The notes under the pieces were generated by a model. The model saw nothing but the letters and a program-made list of their open reading frames with translations, was not told where the DNA came from and made no database searches. The translations under genes were made by a program, and so were the position numbers. Of a DNA stretch of 5,327 nt, positions 1-5,327 are shown in pieces. The stretch is from Labilibaculum sp032125735. GTDB lineage: Bacteria; Bacteroidota; Bacteroidia; Bacteroidales; Marinifilaceae. The DNA lies in NCBI GenBank assembly GCA_032125735.1, contig JAQBBZ010000368.1:1-5327 (forward strand). The letters are read 5' to 3'. The stretch's first letter is position 1. Each line of letters starts with the position of its first letter.

Positions 1-800
1 GTACCTTCAATCAAAATCATGGATGAGGAACCGTGGCGGGTAATCATGTCATCGGAATTCACGAACTGGTCTCCGTAAGGAATGCTTTCAAATTCTTTTC
101 TGTAATCTTTCTTTATGACTGCATGTTTCAAACATCTCGAAAAATCCTGAATGATCGTTTGTGCATTTAATTCGCCACAAGCATCGGCCTGATAAAAGAT
201 ATCCTGAGCCGTTTGGAAACGGATAAAACCATATCCAATGTCTTTTTTTCCGGTAAAGGAGAAATTGGTTCTCAGAATGTATCCGTTAGGAGCCTGAGCC
301 GGGTCGTTGGCATCGAATTTGGTGAAAGTTTGATTGTTAACCTCGTAAAAAGCTACGTTTCCTTTCGCGTCGAGAACACCAAAGTGAGCCGCCAGCCCCA
401 TTGGTTTTGGTCTGTTTGTGAGCAATTGTTCAAACTCTTCCAGATTAGCACAAGTTTGCAAGGCAAGCTTCATAAAATATCCTTCCTGATCTTTAAAAGC
501 AGTGGTATCGGTCAGGTTCACGTTGAATGATGCGCTGTTCATGATGGCAAAACCTTCGGAATTAGAACCGCCCCAAACCTGTTCACCCTTTTCATCATTG
601 GAGTTGATCATGCCGATGTAAGGATATTTGCCATCGGTGAAATAGTTCAGTTTGTTTTCGAAATTCTCTGTGTCGCGTAGTTTCCAGATCATTGGACGCC
701 CATCTTTCGTGTATTTGCCCGAAATTACAGCTGTTGTGCAGGCAATGCCTTGATAGCCGAATACGACGATAATGAGTAGTAAGCTCAGTAAATTTTTCAT
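1..800 (-). CDS. Secreted C45 / acyl-CoA:6-APA acyltransferase-like Ntn hydrolase, 3' end cut by window
   Basis: The frame opens with ATG at 800 and stays open to the window edge, giving 266 codons and no stop, so the C-terminus is missing. Residues 1-20 are a signal peptide (Lys2, then a hydrophobic run ending GYQGIA). Cys21 follows in ACTTAVISGK. A Cys-Thr-Thr start, Arg42-Asp43 in WKLRDTE, a GSNSEGFAIMNS block (78-89), GNVAFYEVN (147-155) and NGYILRTNF (172-180) fit the acyl-CoA:6-aminopenicillanate acyltransferase / peptidase C45 group of Ntn hydrolases. In that family the N-terminal Cys of the mature chain attacks a linear amide (C-N) bond. The substrate cannot be told from sequence. The protein would act in the periplasm or at the cell surface. 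A lipoprotein is the alternative, because GIAC loosely resembles a lipobox. There is no clear Shine-Dalgarno sequence and I found no convincing promoter upstream. It is separated from glyS by a terminator, so it is probably transcribed on its own. The family call is from motif memory, not a search. Confidence 0.8.
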   Translation of the reverse strand, partial: MKNLLSLLLIIVVFGYQGIACTTAVISGKYTKDGRPMIWKLRDTENFENKLNYFTDGKYPYIGMINSNDEKGEQVWGGSNSEGFAIMNSASFNVNLTDTTAFKDQEGYFMKLALQTCANLEEFEQLLTNRPKPMGLAAHFGVLDAKGNVAFYEVNNQTFTKFDANDPAQAPNGYILRTNFSFTGKKDIGYGFIRFQTAQDIFYQADACGELNAQTIIQDFSRCLKHAVIKKDYRKEFESIPYGDQFVNSDDMITRHGSSSMILIEG

Positions 801-950
801 TGGTTAGTGTTGTGATTTAGTGTGTTTGTTTTTTTAGTAAACGGAAGGTCTAAAATACAATAAATATGAATTATGAGTGATAAATTAGGAATAATTAGTT
901 CGATTTAAGCATGAGATTTTTCCTTTGGAAAAAGAAGCCGATATAACTAC

Positions 951-985
951 AAAAAAATGGCCATCCTGCAAAAGAATGGCCATTT
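951..985 (-). terminator. Rho-independent terminator of glyS
   Basis: A perfect 10-bp inverted repeat (955-964 AAATGGCCAT and 976-985 ATGGCCATTT) encloses an 11-base loop. Read on the minus strand, the hairpin is followed by an uninterrupted run of seven T (957-951), part of which pairs in the stem base. It lies about 90 bases past the glyS stop codon and ahead of the C45-like gene. On the plus strand the flank is less T-rich and no gene approaches from that side, so the minus-strand role is the likely one. Confidence 0.88.
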
Positions 986-1073
986 AGATATTTATTTAGT
1001 TGATTGGTTTTGTTGATCTTGAGTTTGTAAATAAATCTAAACTCTCAAAGCTAACATCTCCTATCTAATCTTT

Positions 1074-2627
1074 CTATTTCAATTGCTTGAACAATTTTTT
1101 CATGCTTACATGATCTTCAATAATAGCATACAATTTAGAGATCTCAACACGCTCTTGTGCCATAGAATCACGATGACGAACGGTAACCATGTTGTCTTCT
1201 AAAGATTGATGATCAACAGTTACACAGAAAGGAGTACCAATGGCATCCTGACGACGGTAACGCTTACCAATTGAGTCTTTCTCGTCGTACTGACAGTTGA
1301 AATCGAATTTCAGGTCGTTGATAATTTCACGGGCTTTTTCAGGAAGACCATCTTTTTTCACCAAGGGCATCACACAAAGCTTAACCGGTGCCAAAGCCAG
1401 AGGCAATCGAAGAACAACGCGCTCGTCAACTTTACCATCTTCTTTCTCAATTTTTTCTTCGATGTATGCTTCCGACATAATCTGCAGGAACATACGATCT
1501 ACTCCAATCGAAGTCTCAACCACATAAGGAACATAGCTTTCGTTCAACTCAGGATCGAAATACTGAATTTTCTTTCCAGAGAATTTCTGATGCTGACTCA
1601 AATCAAAATCGGTACGGGAGTGAATTCCTTCCACCTCTTTAAATCCGAATGGGAATTTAAATTCAACATCGGTAGCCGCATTGGCATAATGAGCCAATTT
1701 ATCGTGATCGTGAAAACGGTATTTCTCTTCGCCAAAACCAAGAGCCTTGTGCCAGCTCATGCGGGTTGCTTTCCAAGCATCGAACCATTTCATTTCCTCA
1801 CCCGGACGAACAAAGAACTGAAGCTCCATTTGTTCAAATTCACGCATGCGGAAAATAAACTGACGGGCAACAATCTCGTTACGGAAGGCTTTACCAATCT
1901 GAGCAATTCCGAAAGGAATTTTCATACGACCGGTTTTCTGAACATTCAGGTAGTTCACGAAAATACCCTGTGCTGTTTCCGGACGAAGATAAATTTTACT
2001 GCTGCCATCGGCAGTAGAACCCATATCGGTAGAGAACATCAGGTTGAACTGACGAACATCGGTCCAGTTTTTAGATCCCGATATAGGACAAACAATCTCA
2101 TTATCAACAATGATTTGCTTCAATTCGTCCAGATCATTTTTATCCAGAGCATCAACAAAACGAGCATGCACAGCATCCATTTTCGCCTTGTTTTCCAACA
2201 CACGAGTATTGGTTGCACGAAATTGAGCTTCGTCGAAACTTTCACCAAATTTCTTCTTTGCCTTCTCAACTTCCTTGTCCATTTTACCTTCGTACTTGGC
2301 CAGCAATTCCTCGATTAAAACATCAGCTCTGTAGCGTTTCTTCGAATCTTTATTGTCAATCAACGGATCGTTAAAAGCATCAACGTGGCCCGAAGCTTTC
2401 CAAATGGTAGGGTGCATAAAAATAGCAGTATCGATACCCACTACATTTTCGTGTAGTTTTACCATTGAGTCCCACCAGTATTTTTTAATGTTGTTTTTTA
2501 ATTCAACACCCAATTGTCCATAGTCATATACGGCACTCAATCCATCATAAATCTCCGATGATTGAAACACGAATCCGTATTCTTTACAATGAGCTACCAG
2601 TTTTTTGAAAACATCTTCCTGAGCCAT
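1074..2627 (-). CDS. glyS: Glycyl-tRNA synthetase, dimeric (alpha2) class II type
   Basis: This 517-residue cytoplasmic enzyme charges tRNA-Gly with glycine using ATP. Its length and motifs match the single-chain alpha2 GlyRS of eukaryotes, archaea and many bacteria, not the alpha2beta2 GlyQ/GlyS enzyme. Visible parts, in order: the N-terminal catalytic entry with YDYGQLGVELKNNIKKYWW (34-52, motif 1 region); a charged, probably helical insertion at about 95-170; RPETAQGIF (215-223), typical of GlyRS; motif 2 with FRNEI (248-252) and the following FEQMELQFF (264-272); motif 3 GVDRMFL (375-381); and a C-terminal HGTP anticodon-binding domain (about 410-505) starting LAPVKLCVMPL and containing YRRQDAIGTPFCVTVD. 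The ATG at 2627 begins MAQEDVFKKLVAHCKEYGF, a normal start for the family; it has an A-rich leader and no Shine-Dalgarno sequence. The gene has its own promoter (2743-2713) and terminator (985-951). Nothing is missing or disrupted. Some annotations name this form glyQS. Confidence 0.97.
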   Translation of the reverse strand: MAQEDVFKKLVAHCKEYGFVFQSSEIYDGLSAVYDYGQLGVELKNNIKKYWWDSMVKLHENVVGIDTAIFMHPTIWKASGHVDAFNDPLIDNKDSKKRYRADVLIEELLAKYEGKMDKEVEKAKKKFGESFDEAQFRATNTRVLENKAKMDAVHARFVDALDKNDLDELKQIIVDNEIVCPISGSKNWTDVRQFNLMFSTDMGSTADGSSKIYLRPETAQGIFVNYLNVQKTGRMKIPFGIAQIGKAFRNEIVARQFIFRMREFEQMELQFFVRPGEEMKWFDAWKATRMSWHKALGFGEEKYRFHDHDKLAHYANAATDVEFKFPFGFKEVEGIHSRTDFDLSQHQKFSGKKIQYFDPELNESYVPYVVETSIGVDRMFLQIMSEAYIEEKIEKEDGKVDERVVLRLPLALAPVKLCVMPLVKKDGLPEKAREIINDLKFDFNCQYDEKDSIGKRYRRQDAIGTPFCVTVDHQSLEDNMVTVRHRDSMAQERVEISKLYAIIEDHVSMKKLFKQLK

Positions 2628-2656
2628 AAATCTTATATTTTGAGGTTAATTTTTTA

Positions 2657-2691
2657 AGCTATTAGCTTTTAGCCATTGGCTATTAGCATTG
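2657..2691 (+). repeat. Heptamer array in the glyS leader (five units, consensus RGCYATT)
   Basis: Five consecutive 7-base units lie at 2657, 2664, 2671, 2678 and 2685. The first is AGCTATT and the fourth GGCTATT; the last is degenerate. GCTATTAGC recurs exactly at 2658-2666 and 2679-2687, a 21-base (three-unit) shift. If the promoter at 2743-2713 is real, the array lies inside the glyS 5' untranslated region, where the minus-strand RNA could form small hairpins such as AGCC-AAT-GGCT. The function is unknown. Confidence 0.6.
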
Positions 2692-2712
2692 TATAATTTC
2701 CAAAGGGAAAGG

Positions 2713-2743
2713 CAAAAATACGATTCAATGGATTTACATCCAA
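2713..2743 (-). promoter_or_regulatory. Bacteroidota-type promoter of glyS
   Basis: On the minus strand TTG (2743-2741) is followed after 20 bases by TATTTTTG (2720-2713), a full match to the Bacteroidota -7 consensus TAnnTTTG at a spacing close to that usual for the -33 element. Transcription would begin near 2708, giving a leader of about 80 bases before the glyS ATG at 2627. No other match to TAnnTTTG lies between the DUF4834 stop and glyS. Confidence 0.65.
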
Positions 2744-2795
2744 TTAATTTATAGCGTTTTTATAGATATTTGGAATAATAAATTTAGGTAAGTGT

Positions 2796-2851
2796 AATGT
2801 TAAAAAGCTAATGGACAACTACCAATTACCAATAGCTATTGGCTTAACATT
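2796..2851. repeat. Inverted heptamer array and hairpin at the 3' end of the DUF4834 gene
   Basis: On the minus strand six 7-base units run from 2844 to 2803, starting AGCCAAT, AGCTATT, with more divergent GGTAATT-like units in the middle and AGCTTTT last. They belong to the same heptamer family as 2657-2691 but in the opposite orientation. The outer bases form a perfect inverted repeat, AATGTTAA (2796-2803) and TTAACATT (2844-2851). With a three-base bulge, the stem continues inward through AAGCTAATGG and CTATTGGCTT. A perfect 14-bp palindrome, CCAATAGCTATTGG, lies at 2829-2842. The hairpin abuts the DUF4834 stop codon and could act as a 3' stabiliser or weak terminator (TTTTT follows AGC on the minus strand). 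Confidence 0.6.
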
Positions 2852-3099
2852 TAATCTTTTACTTCTTCGAAATCAACATAGTCGCCCATATCTTTTTTAT
2901 GTGGATCACCCGTTTTCCCCGATGGTTTATCGATGGTAACTTCACCTTCTTTTTTTGTTTGCTGCTGCTGTTGTTGCTTCGCTTGTTCCTGTAATTTGTC
3001 GAAGGTTTTTTTCACCAAAAACGGGAATATTGCCTTTAAAATCCACTTTAAGATATAGTAGATCCCAACCGCGATGATTATAAATTTTATAAATGCCAT
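2851..3099 (-). CDS. DUF4834 family small membrane protein
   Basis: This 82-residue protein has one hydrophobic helix near its N-terminus (about residues 3-28, FIKFIIIAVGIYYILKW and onward). A basic, Gln-rich linker follows, with six Gln in a row (42-47) and several Lys, then a hydrophilic region and the C-terminal signature GDYVDFEEVKD (72-82). A single helix, a charged linker and a terminal YVDFEEV-type motif are the layout I recall for DUF4834, a Bacteroidota family of unknown function. The helix probably anchors it in the inner membrane; the conserved acidic tail may bind a partner, which is inference. The ATG at 3099 lies 19 bases after a perfect -7 box, which implies a very short leader. 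The overlapping frame starting at 3136 lacks the family motif and is a shadow. The neighbour glyS has a separate promoter, so the two are not clearly an operon. Confidence 0.85.
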   Translation of the reverse strand: MAFIKFIIIAVGIYYILKWILKAIFPFLVKKTFDKLQEQAKQQQQQQTKKEGEVTIDKPSGKTGDPHKKDMGDYVDFEEVKD

Positions 3100-3118
3100 A
3101 TTCTATTCTTTTGAAAGG

Positions 3119-3126
3119 CAAATATA
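3119..3126 (-). promoter_or_regulatory. -7 promoter box of the DUF4834 gene
   Basis: The minus strand reads TATATTTG at 3126-3119, a perfect TAnnTTTG box, 19 bases before the DUF4834 ATG. Transcription would begin near 3113, giving a leader of roughly a dozen bases. I see no TTG -33 element at the usual distance. Instead an A-run on this strand (12 bases, 3147-3136) lies just upstream and could act like an UP element. Confidence 0.5.
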
Positions 3127-3171
3127 AGCATTTCATTTTTTTTTTTTGCTATTCTTCGGTATTTGCTTTTT

Positions 3172-3252
3172 GGGCGTTCCCTTCGGGCGGGCTTTTCGCT
3201 GCAACTCCTCGCTCATTCTTCGCTGTGGGGTTTTCACTGCAATCCCTAACGC
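3172..3252. repeat. Structured intergenic repeat resembling dispersed Bacteroidota elements
   Basis: Read on the plus strand, the segment begins GGGCGTT, has a small CCC-TTC-GGG hairpin (3179-3187), continues with CGGGCTTTTCGCTGCAA (3188-3204) and ends with CACTGCAATCCCTAACGC (3235-3252). The outer bases pair, GCGTT (3174-3178) with AACGC (3248-3252). The two inner blocks, CGCTGCAA at 3197 and CACTGCAA at 3235, are related to each other. From memory, intergenic regions of many Bacteroidota carry sequences with this GGGCGT...CGGGCTTTTCGCT...CAATCCCTAACGC plan around a variable middle; I cannot verify copy number here. It is more GC-rich than its surroundings. It could be a non-autonomous mobile element or a folded RNA. 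Confidence 0.5.
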
Positions 3253-3372
3253 ATTTTCGCAGGCATGGTAACACCTATCAAGCAATATTCCTTTTGTCGC
3301 GCCGTTCTGTCAAAACTTTAGTTCGAAATCAATAACGAGTAATTAAGAACTTTTACTTCGTGGTAAATTGCT

Positions 3373-3436
3373 TTTTTTGACAAGATTTGTCCTTCTTTTG
3401 CCCTATTGTTGTTTCTCTGTGTCAAAAAATCTTGTC
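3373..3436. repeat. Inverted repeat between the structured repeat and the 20-21-base array
   Basis: GACAAGATTT (3379-3388) is repeated in inverted form as AAATCTTGTC (3427-3436), a perfect 10-bp pair 38 bases apart. In addition TTTTTTGACA (3373-3382) is the inverse of TGTCAAAAAA (3420-3429), so the two arms overlap and allow alternative pairings. The left arm is itself partly palindromic (GACAA-GAT-TTGTC). No promoter or gene start is close enough to call it an operator. The preceding stretch, 3253-3372, shows no gene or site I can name. Confidence 0.4.
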
Positions 3437-3620
3437 CTGCGGTGCAATCAGTGAAATCTGTGGTTTTATATGCCCTTCTGCAGGCAAATCAATACGTTCT
3501 GCGGGCAATTCAATACGCCCTGCGGCAAAATATGTAATTCTGCGGGGTAAACCATCCTTCCTGCAGCATTTTACGCCTTCCTGCGCTATAATCACCTAGC
3601 CTGCGCGCGGGTTTCAGAGG
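3417..3620. repeat. Degenerate tandem array, about ten units of 20-21 bases
   Basis: The core CTGC (CTGT in the first and third units) begins at 3417, 3437, 3458, 3478, 3499, 3520, 3540, 3561, 3581 and 3601, so every step is 20 or 21 bases. The units from 3478 to 3540 are the most alike: CTGCRGGCAA, then an A/T-rich part, then TACG or TATG. Units outside this centre keep mainly the CTGC core and its spacing. The mix of 20- and 21-base units breaks any reading frame, and the only open frame across it looks like a by-product of the repeat. The spacing is close to two turns of the DNA helix. No function is known to me. Confidence 0.6.
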
Positions 3621-3655
3621 TATTAAACTTGGTGCAACATCCTTATTCATATCAA

Positions 3656-3682
3656 TAAAAAGACCGCCCCGCAAGGCAGTCT
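3656..3682 (-). terminator. Rho-independent terminator downstream of the DUF5723 gene
   Basis: The minus strand reads AGACTGCC (3682-3675), a six-base loop, and GGCGGTCT (3668-3661), an 8-bp stem with one G-U pair, followed by T residues to 3657. On the plus strand the same stem would contain an A-C mismatch and lacks a T-run, so it belongs to minus-strand transcription. It lies about 257 bases after the DUF5723 stop, with no gene between. Confidence 0.82.
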
Positions 3683-3939
3683 CGAATTCAAATTGATGTA
3701 AACTCTCCGTAATGGAGTACTAAAAATCGGTTTATTTACTTTTCCGGGTTCGAATATTACCTGCTTGATTAATAGATACTCTTTTAATTTTATCAGGTTC
3801 TTCAGTCGGAAAAGTTACCGGTAATCAGCTATCGGCAAACTAAAGACTAAGTTCTAATTACTATGTACTGCTTTATTTTAGGTATTTGGAGCCCATCGCA
3901 ATTCATCTGTTTATTGAGTGTTATAAAATCGAACAGAGT
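3683..3939 (-). other. Long 3' region between DUF5723 stop and terminator; no clear gene
   Basis: No frame with a usable start and believable length exists here. One minus-strand frame is open for 30 codons (3824 to 3735, stop TAA at 3734-3732) and ends with a strikingly protein-like tail, EEPDKIKRVSINQAGNIR followed by TRKSK. It is preceded directly by an in-frame TGA and has no ATG, GTG or TTG. It may be the remains of a gene end, or chance. ACTTTTCCG (3738-3746) and CGGAAAAGT (3807-3815) form a perfect 9-bp inverted repeat around most of it. No promoter was found on the minus strand, so the stretch may simply be a long 3' untranslated region or carry a small RNA. Confidence 0.35.
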
Positions 3940-5327
3940 TTACTTGTACAATGGCTTCTTTTTGTTTTTAACTTCATCCTCGAAAGAGCAAGAGTCTTTT
4001 TTCTTCGTTTTATCCTTACAGCCAAACAAAAAGTTAATTCCGAAACGAATATTTGCCAGGTGAGCAGTATTTGGTTTAATGGCCGCCATTACATTGTCGC
4101 TAACCACATAAAATTGTGTTGGACCTAATTTGGTTGCCAGGCCAAAGCCAAGGTTGTTGTACGAATTGTTTACCACCGAGTAACTCAATGTAGTGCTTAG
4201 GTTTCTGAAAAAACGTGCGTTGGCCGAAAATGTTAATGAGGATTGAATTTTGCCATTAAAAATTTCGGTTCTGCTTAAAGCTCCTACATTAACTCTTTTG
4301 TTAAGATCGTGTGTTCCACCTAAATAAATTTTGGTAGGCAGGCCAACTCTGTATGACCCGATTCCATTTGTTACGCGAAATTCGTTAGCAATGGAGTCTG
4401 TTAAATCATCAAATACATCTTCAATTTCCTTGTAGTTTGGGTCTTTTGAATTCCCCGACTGCGACCAGTCTGCACCCGTCCAGGTAAACGAGCCTTTTTG
4501 CGTAAATTCATGACCATCTGTTTTCCAGTTAATCGATCCAATATCCAATACACTGGCGTATAAGCGGGTTTTTTCATCCATTTGGTAAGTCATACCCAAA
4601 TCGACTGCGAAACCTTTATTTTGGGTGTTTGCAAAGAAATCTGCATCGTAATCATCACCATCCATGTTAATATCATCAACGAATCCATCAGAATCTAATC
4701 CAATTTGATTGATTGGCATGGAAACAAGAAGGTGGTGTTCCGAATTTAAAACAATTTCGTTGCCCGAAGCAGACGTGAAAACAGACATGTCGGAATCGTC
4801 CATGTGCATGTTGGCAATACCGAACAGCATTTTACCTTTAATACCTACTGTCCATTTATCATCTATTTTTTTCGATACTCCTAAGGCAACTTCGTGGTAG
4901 TAACTGGCATCCAATCCGAGTCCGCCCCAATTGGCAGTTCTTCCTCTAAAAGGGTAGTTACCATCTTTCAGAAATGTTACCATTTCTTGATCGAAACTGA
5001 ATCGGCTATCTTCCTTTTCAATCACATCGAGTGTGAAATAGTAATCTTTTGCACGTATTCCCAATGCAAAAAGAGTGAGTTCAAATTGCTGCGATACAAA
5101 GTTGGTTGTTTGCAAGGCATCATGAAAACTATTGATATCAACAACCAAAGAATCTTTTTGGTTTCCGGTGCCATTTTTAATAATATCGCTGTAAGCAAAG
5201 CTGCTGTTGCTATAGTTCAGGTAAATAGAACTAAGGACCGGAAATCCTACGAAAACTTTGCATTCGGGTTGAATGGCCGGATTCAGCTGATTTGACTGAG
5301 GAACATTTTGCAATAGATACAACGTGT
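3940..5327 (-). CDS. DUF5723 family protein, predicted outer-membrane beta-barrel, 5' end cut by window
   Basis: The frame is open from the window edge to a TAA at 3942-3940, giving 461 complete sense codons. A TTG at 5322 could be mistaken for a start, but the sequence there (TLYLLQNVPQSNQLNPA) is what I recall as the start of the mature DUF5723 domain, just after a signal peptide; the true start is outside the window. Numbering from that TTG codon as 1: the domain opens with LLQNVPQSNQLNPAIQPEC and GFPVLSSIYLNYSNS, then shows alternating beta-strands such as WTVGIKGKMLFGI (157-169), GFAVDLGMTYQM (237-248), TRLYASVLDIGSINW (252-266) and AHLANIRFGINFLFG (420-434). This resembles PorV/FadL-like barrels of Bacteroidota. 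An acidic loop at 217-228 (DINMDGDDYDAD) resembles an EF-hand-type calcium loop. A hydrophilic 26-residue Lys-rich tail with Cys435 and Cys445 follows the last strand. The function is not established. Confidence 0.85.
   Translation of the reverse strand, partial: TLYLLQNVPQSNQLNPAIQPECKVFVGFPVLSSIYLNYSNSSFAYSDIIKNGTGNQKDSLVVDINSFHDALQTTNFVSQQFELTLFALGIRAKDYYFTLDVIEKEDSRFSFDQEMVTFLKDGNYPFRGRTANWGGLGLDASYYHEVALGVSKKIDDKWTVGIKGKMLFGIANMHMDDSDMSVFTSASGNEIVLNSEHHLLVSMPINQIGLDSDGFVDDINMDGDDYDADFFANTQNKGFAVDLGMTYQMDEKTRLYASVLDIGSINWKTDGHEFTQKGSFTWTGADWSQSGNSKDPNYKEIEDVFDDLTDSIANEFRVTNGIGSYRVGLPTKIYLGGTHDLNKRVNVGALSRTEIFNGKIQSSLTFSANARFFRNLSTTLSYSVVNNSYNNLGFGLATKLGPTQFYVVSDNVMAAIKPNTAHLANIRFGINFLFGCKDKTKKKDSCSFEDEVKNKKKPLYK

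Noticed and set aside
213..530. Plus-strand 105-codon frame
   Set aside because: It is antisense to the C45-like hydrolase frame, which has a signal peptide and family motifs.
917..933. Small hairpin TTTTTCC-TTT-GGAAAAA as a second terminator
   Set aside because: The stem is mostly A-T pairs and no T-run follows it on the minus strand; the hairpin at 951-985 explains termination better.
1046..1053. Minus-strand TAGCTTTG as a promoter -7 box for the C45-like gene
   Set aside because: The nearest TTG is 26 bases away, and the glyS terminator lies between this box and the gene.
1590..2318. Plus-strand 242-codon frame
   Set aside because: It lies entirely antisense within glyS, whose motifs are unmistakable; its translation shows no domain.
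3093..3335. Plus-strand 80-codon frame across the structured repeat
   Set aside because: It begins in the DUF4834 start region on the other strand and runs through the T-run and repeat; composition is not protein-like.
3387..3599. Plus-strand 70-codon frame with seven-residue repeats (SAGKSIR, SAGNSIR)
   Set aside because: The heptads arise from the 21-base DNA repeat units; 20-base units break the pattern, no promoter or terminator fits, and no family is recognisable.
3417..3620. CRISPR array
   Set aside because: Units are degenerate and only 20-21 bases in total, with no exact repeats, no distinct spacers and no cas gene nearby.
3863..4128. Two overlapping plus-strand frames of 66 and 80 codons
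   Set aside because: They overlap the C-terminal coding part of the DUF5723 gene in antisense and show no recognisable features.
5320..5322. TTG as the start codon of the DUF5723 gene
   Set aside because: The frame is open to the window edge and the family normally has a signal peptide before this point, so the TTG is an internal Leu codon.

Overview
The window looks like chromosomal DNA from a Bacteroidota bacterium, probably a marine or anaerobic member of the Marinilabiliales/Marinifilaceae group; the phylum is well supported, the lower rank is a guess. The signs are two Bacteroidota-specific families (DUF4834 and DUF5723), TAnnTTTG-type -7 promoter boxes, gene starts without Shine-Dalgarno sequences, and low-GC intergenic DNA. 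All four genes lie on the minus strand, so the window is best read from right to left.

Layout in the direction of transcription. (1) 5327-3940: a DUF5723 family protein, predicted to be an outer-membrane beta-barrel; its 5' end, with the expected signal peptide, is outside the window. A terminator lies about 260 bases downstream, at 3682-3656. (2) 3939-3100: about 840 bases with no convincing gene, holding a long 3' region, an array of about ten degenerate units spaced 20-21 bases apart, an inverted repeat, a structured repeat resembling elements dispersed in Bacteroidota genomes, and a run of 12 T. (3) 3099-2851: a short one-helix membrane protein, DUF4834, behind a perfect -7 box. (4) 2850-2628: an intergenic region with two arrays of heptamers in opposite orientation, with a good glyS promoter between them. 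(5) 2627-1074: glyS, dimeric glycyl-tRNA synthetase, closed by a strong terminator at 985-951. (6) 800-1: a secreted C45/acyltransferase-like Ntn hydrolase, cut off at its 3' end by the window edge.

The genes do not form one operon or pathway. Each has its own promoter and/or terminator signals, and the products belong to different processes: translation (GlyRS), cell envelope (DUF4834 and DUF5723) and extracytoplasmic amide hydrolysis (C45-like). I do not see a new multi-gene system. The unusual content is in the non-coding DNA: three different repeat types within about 1 kb on either side of the DUF4834 gene.
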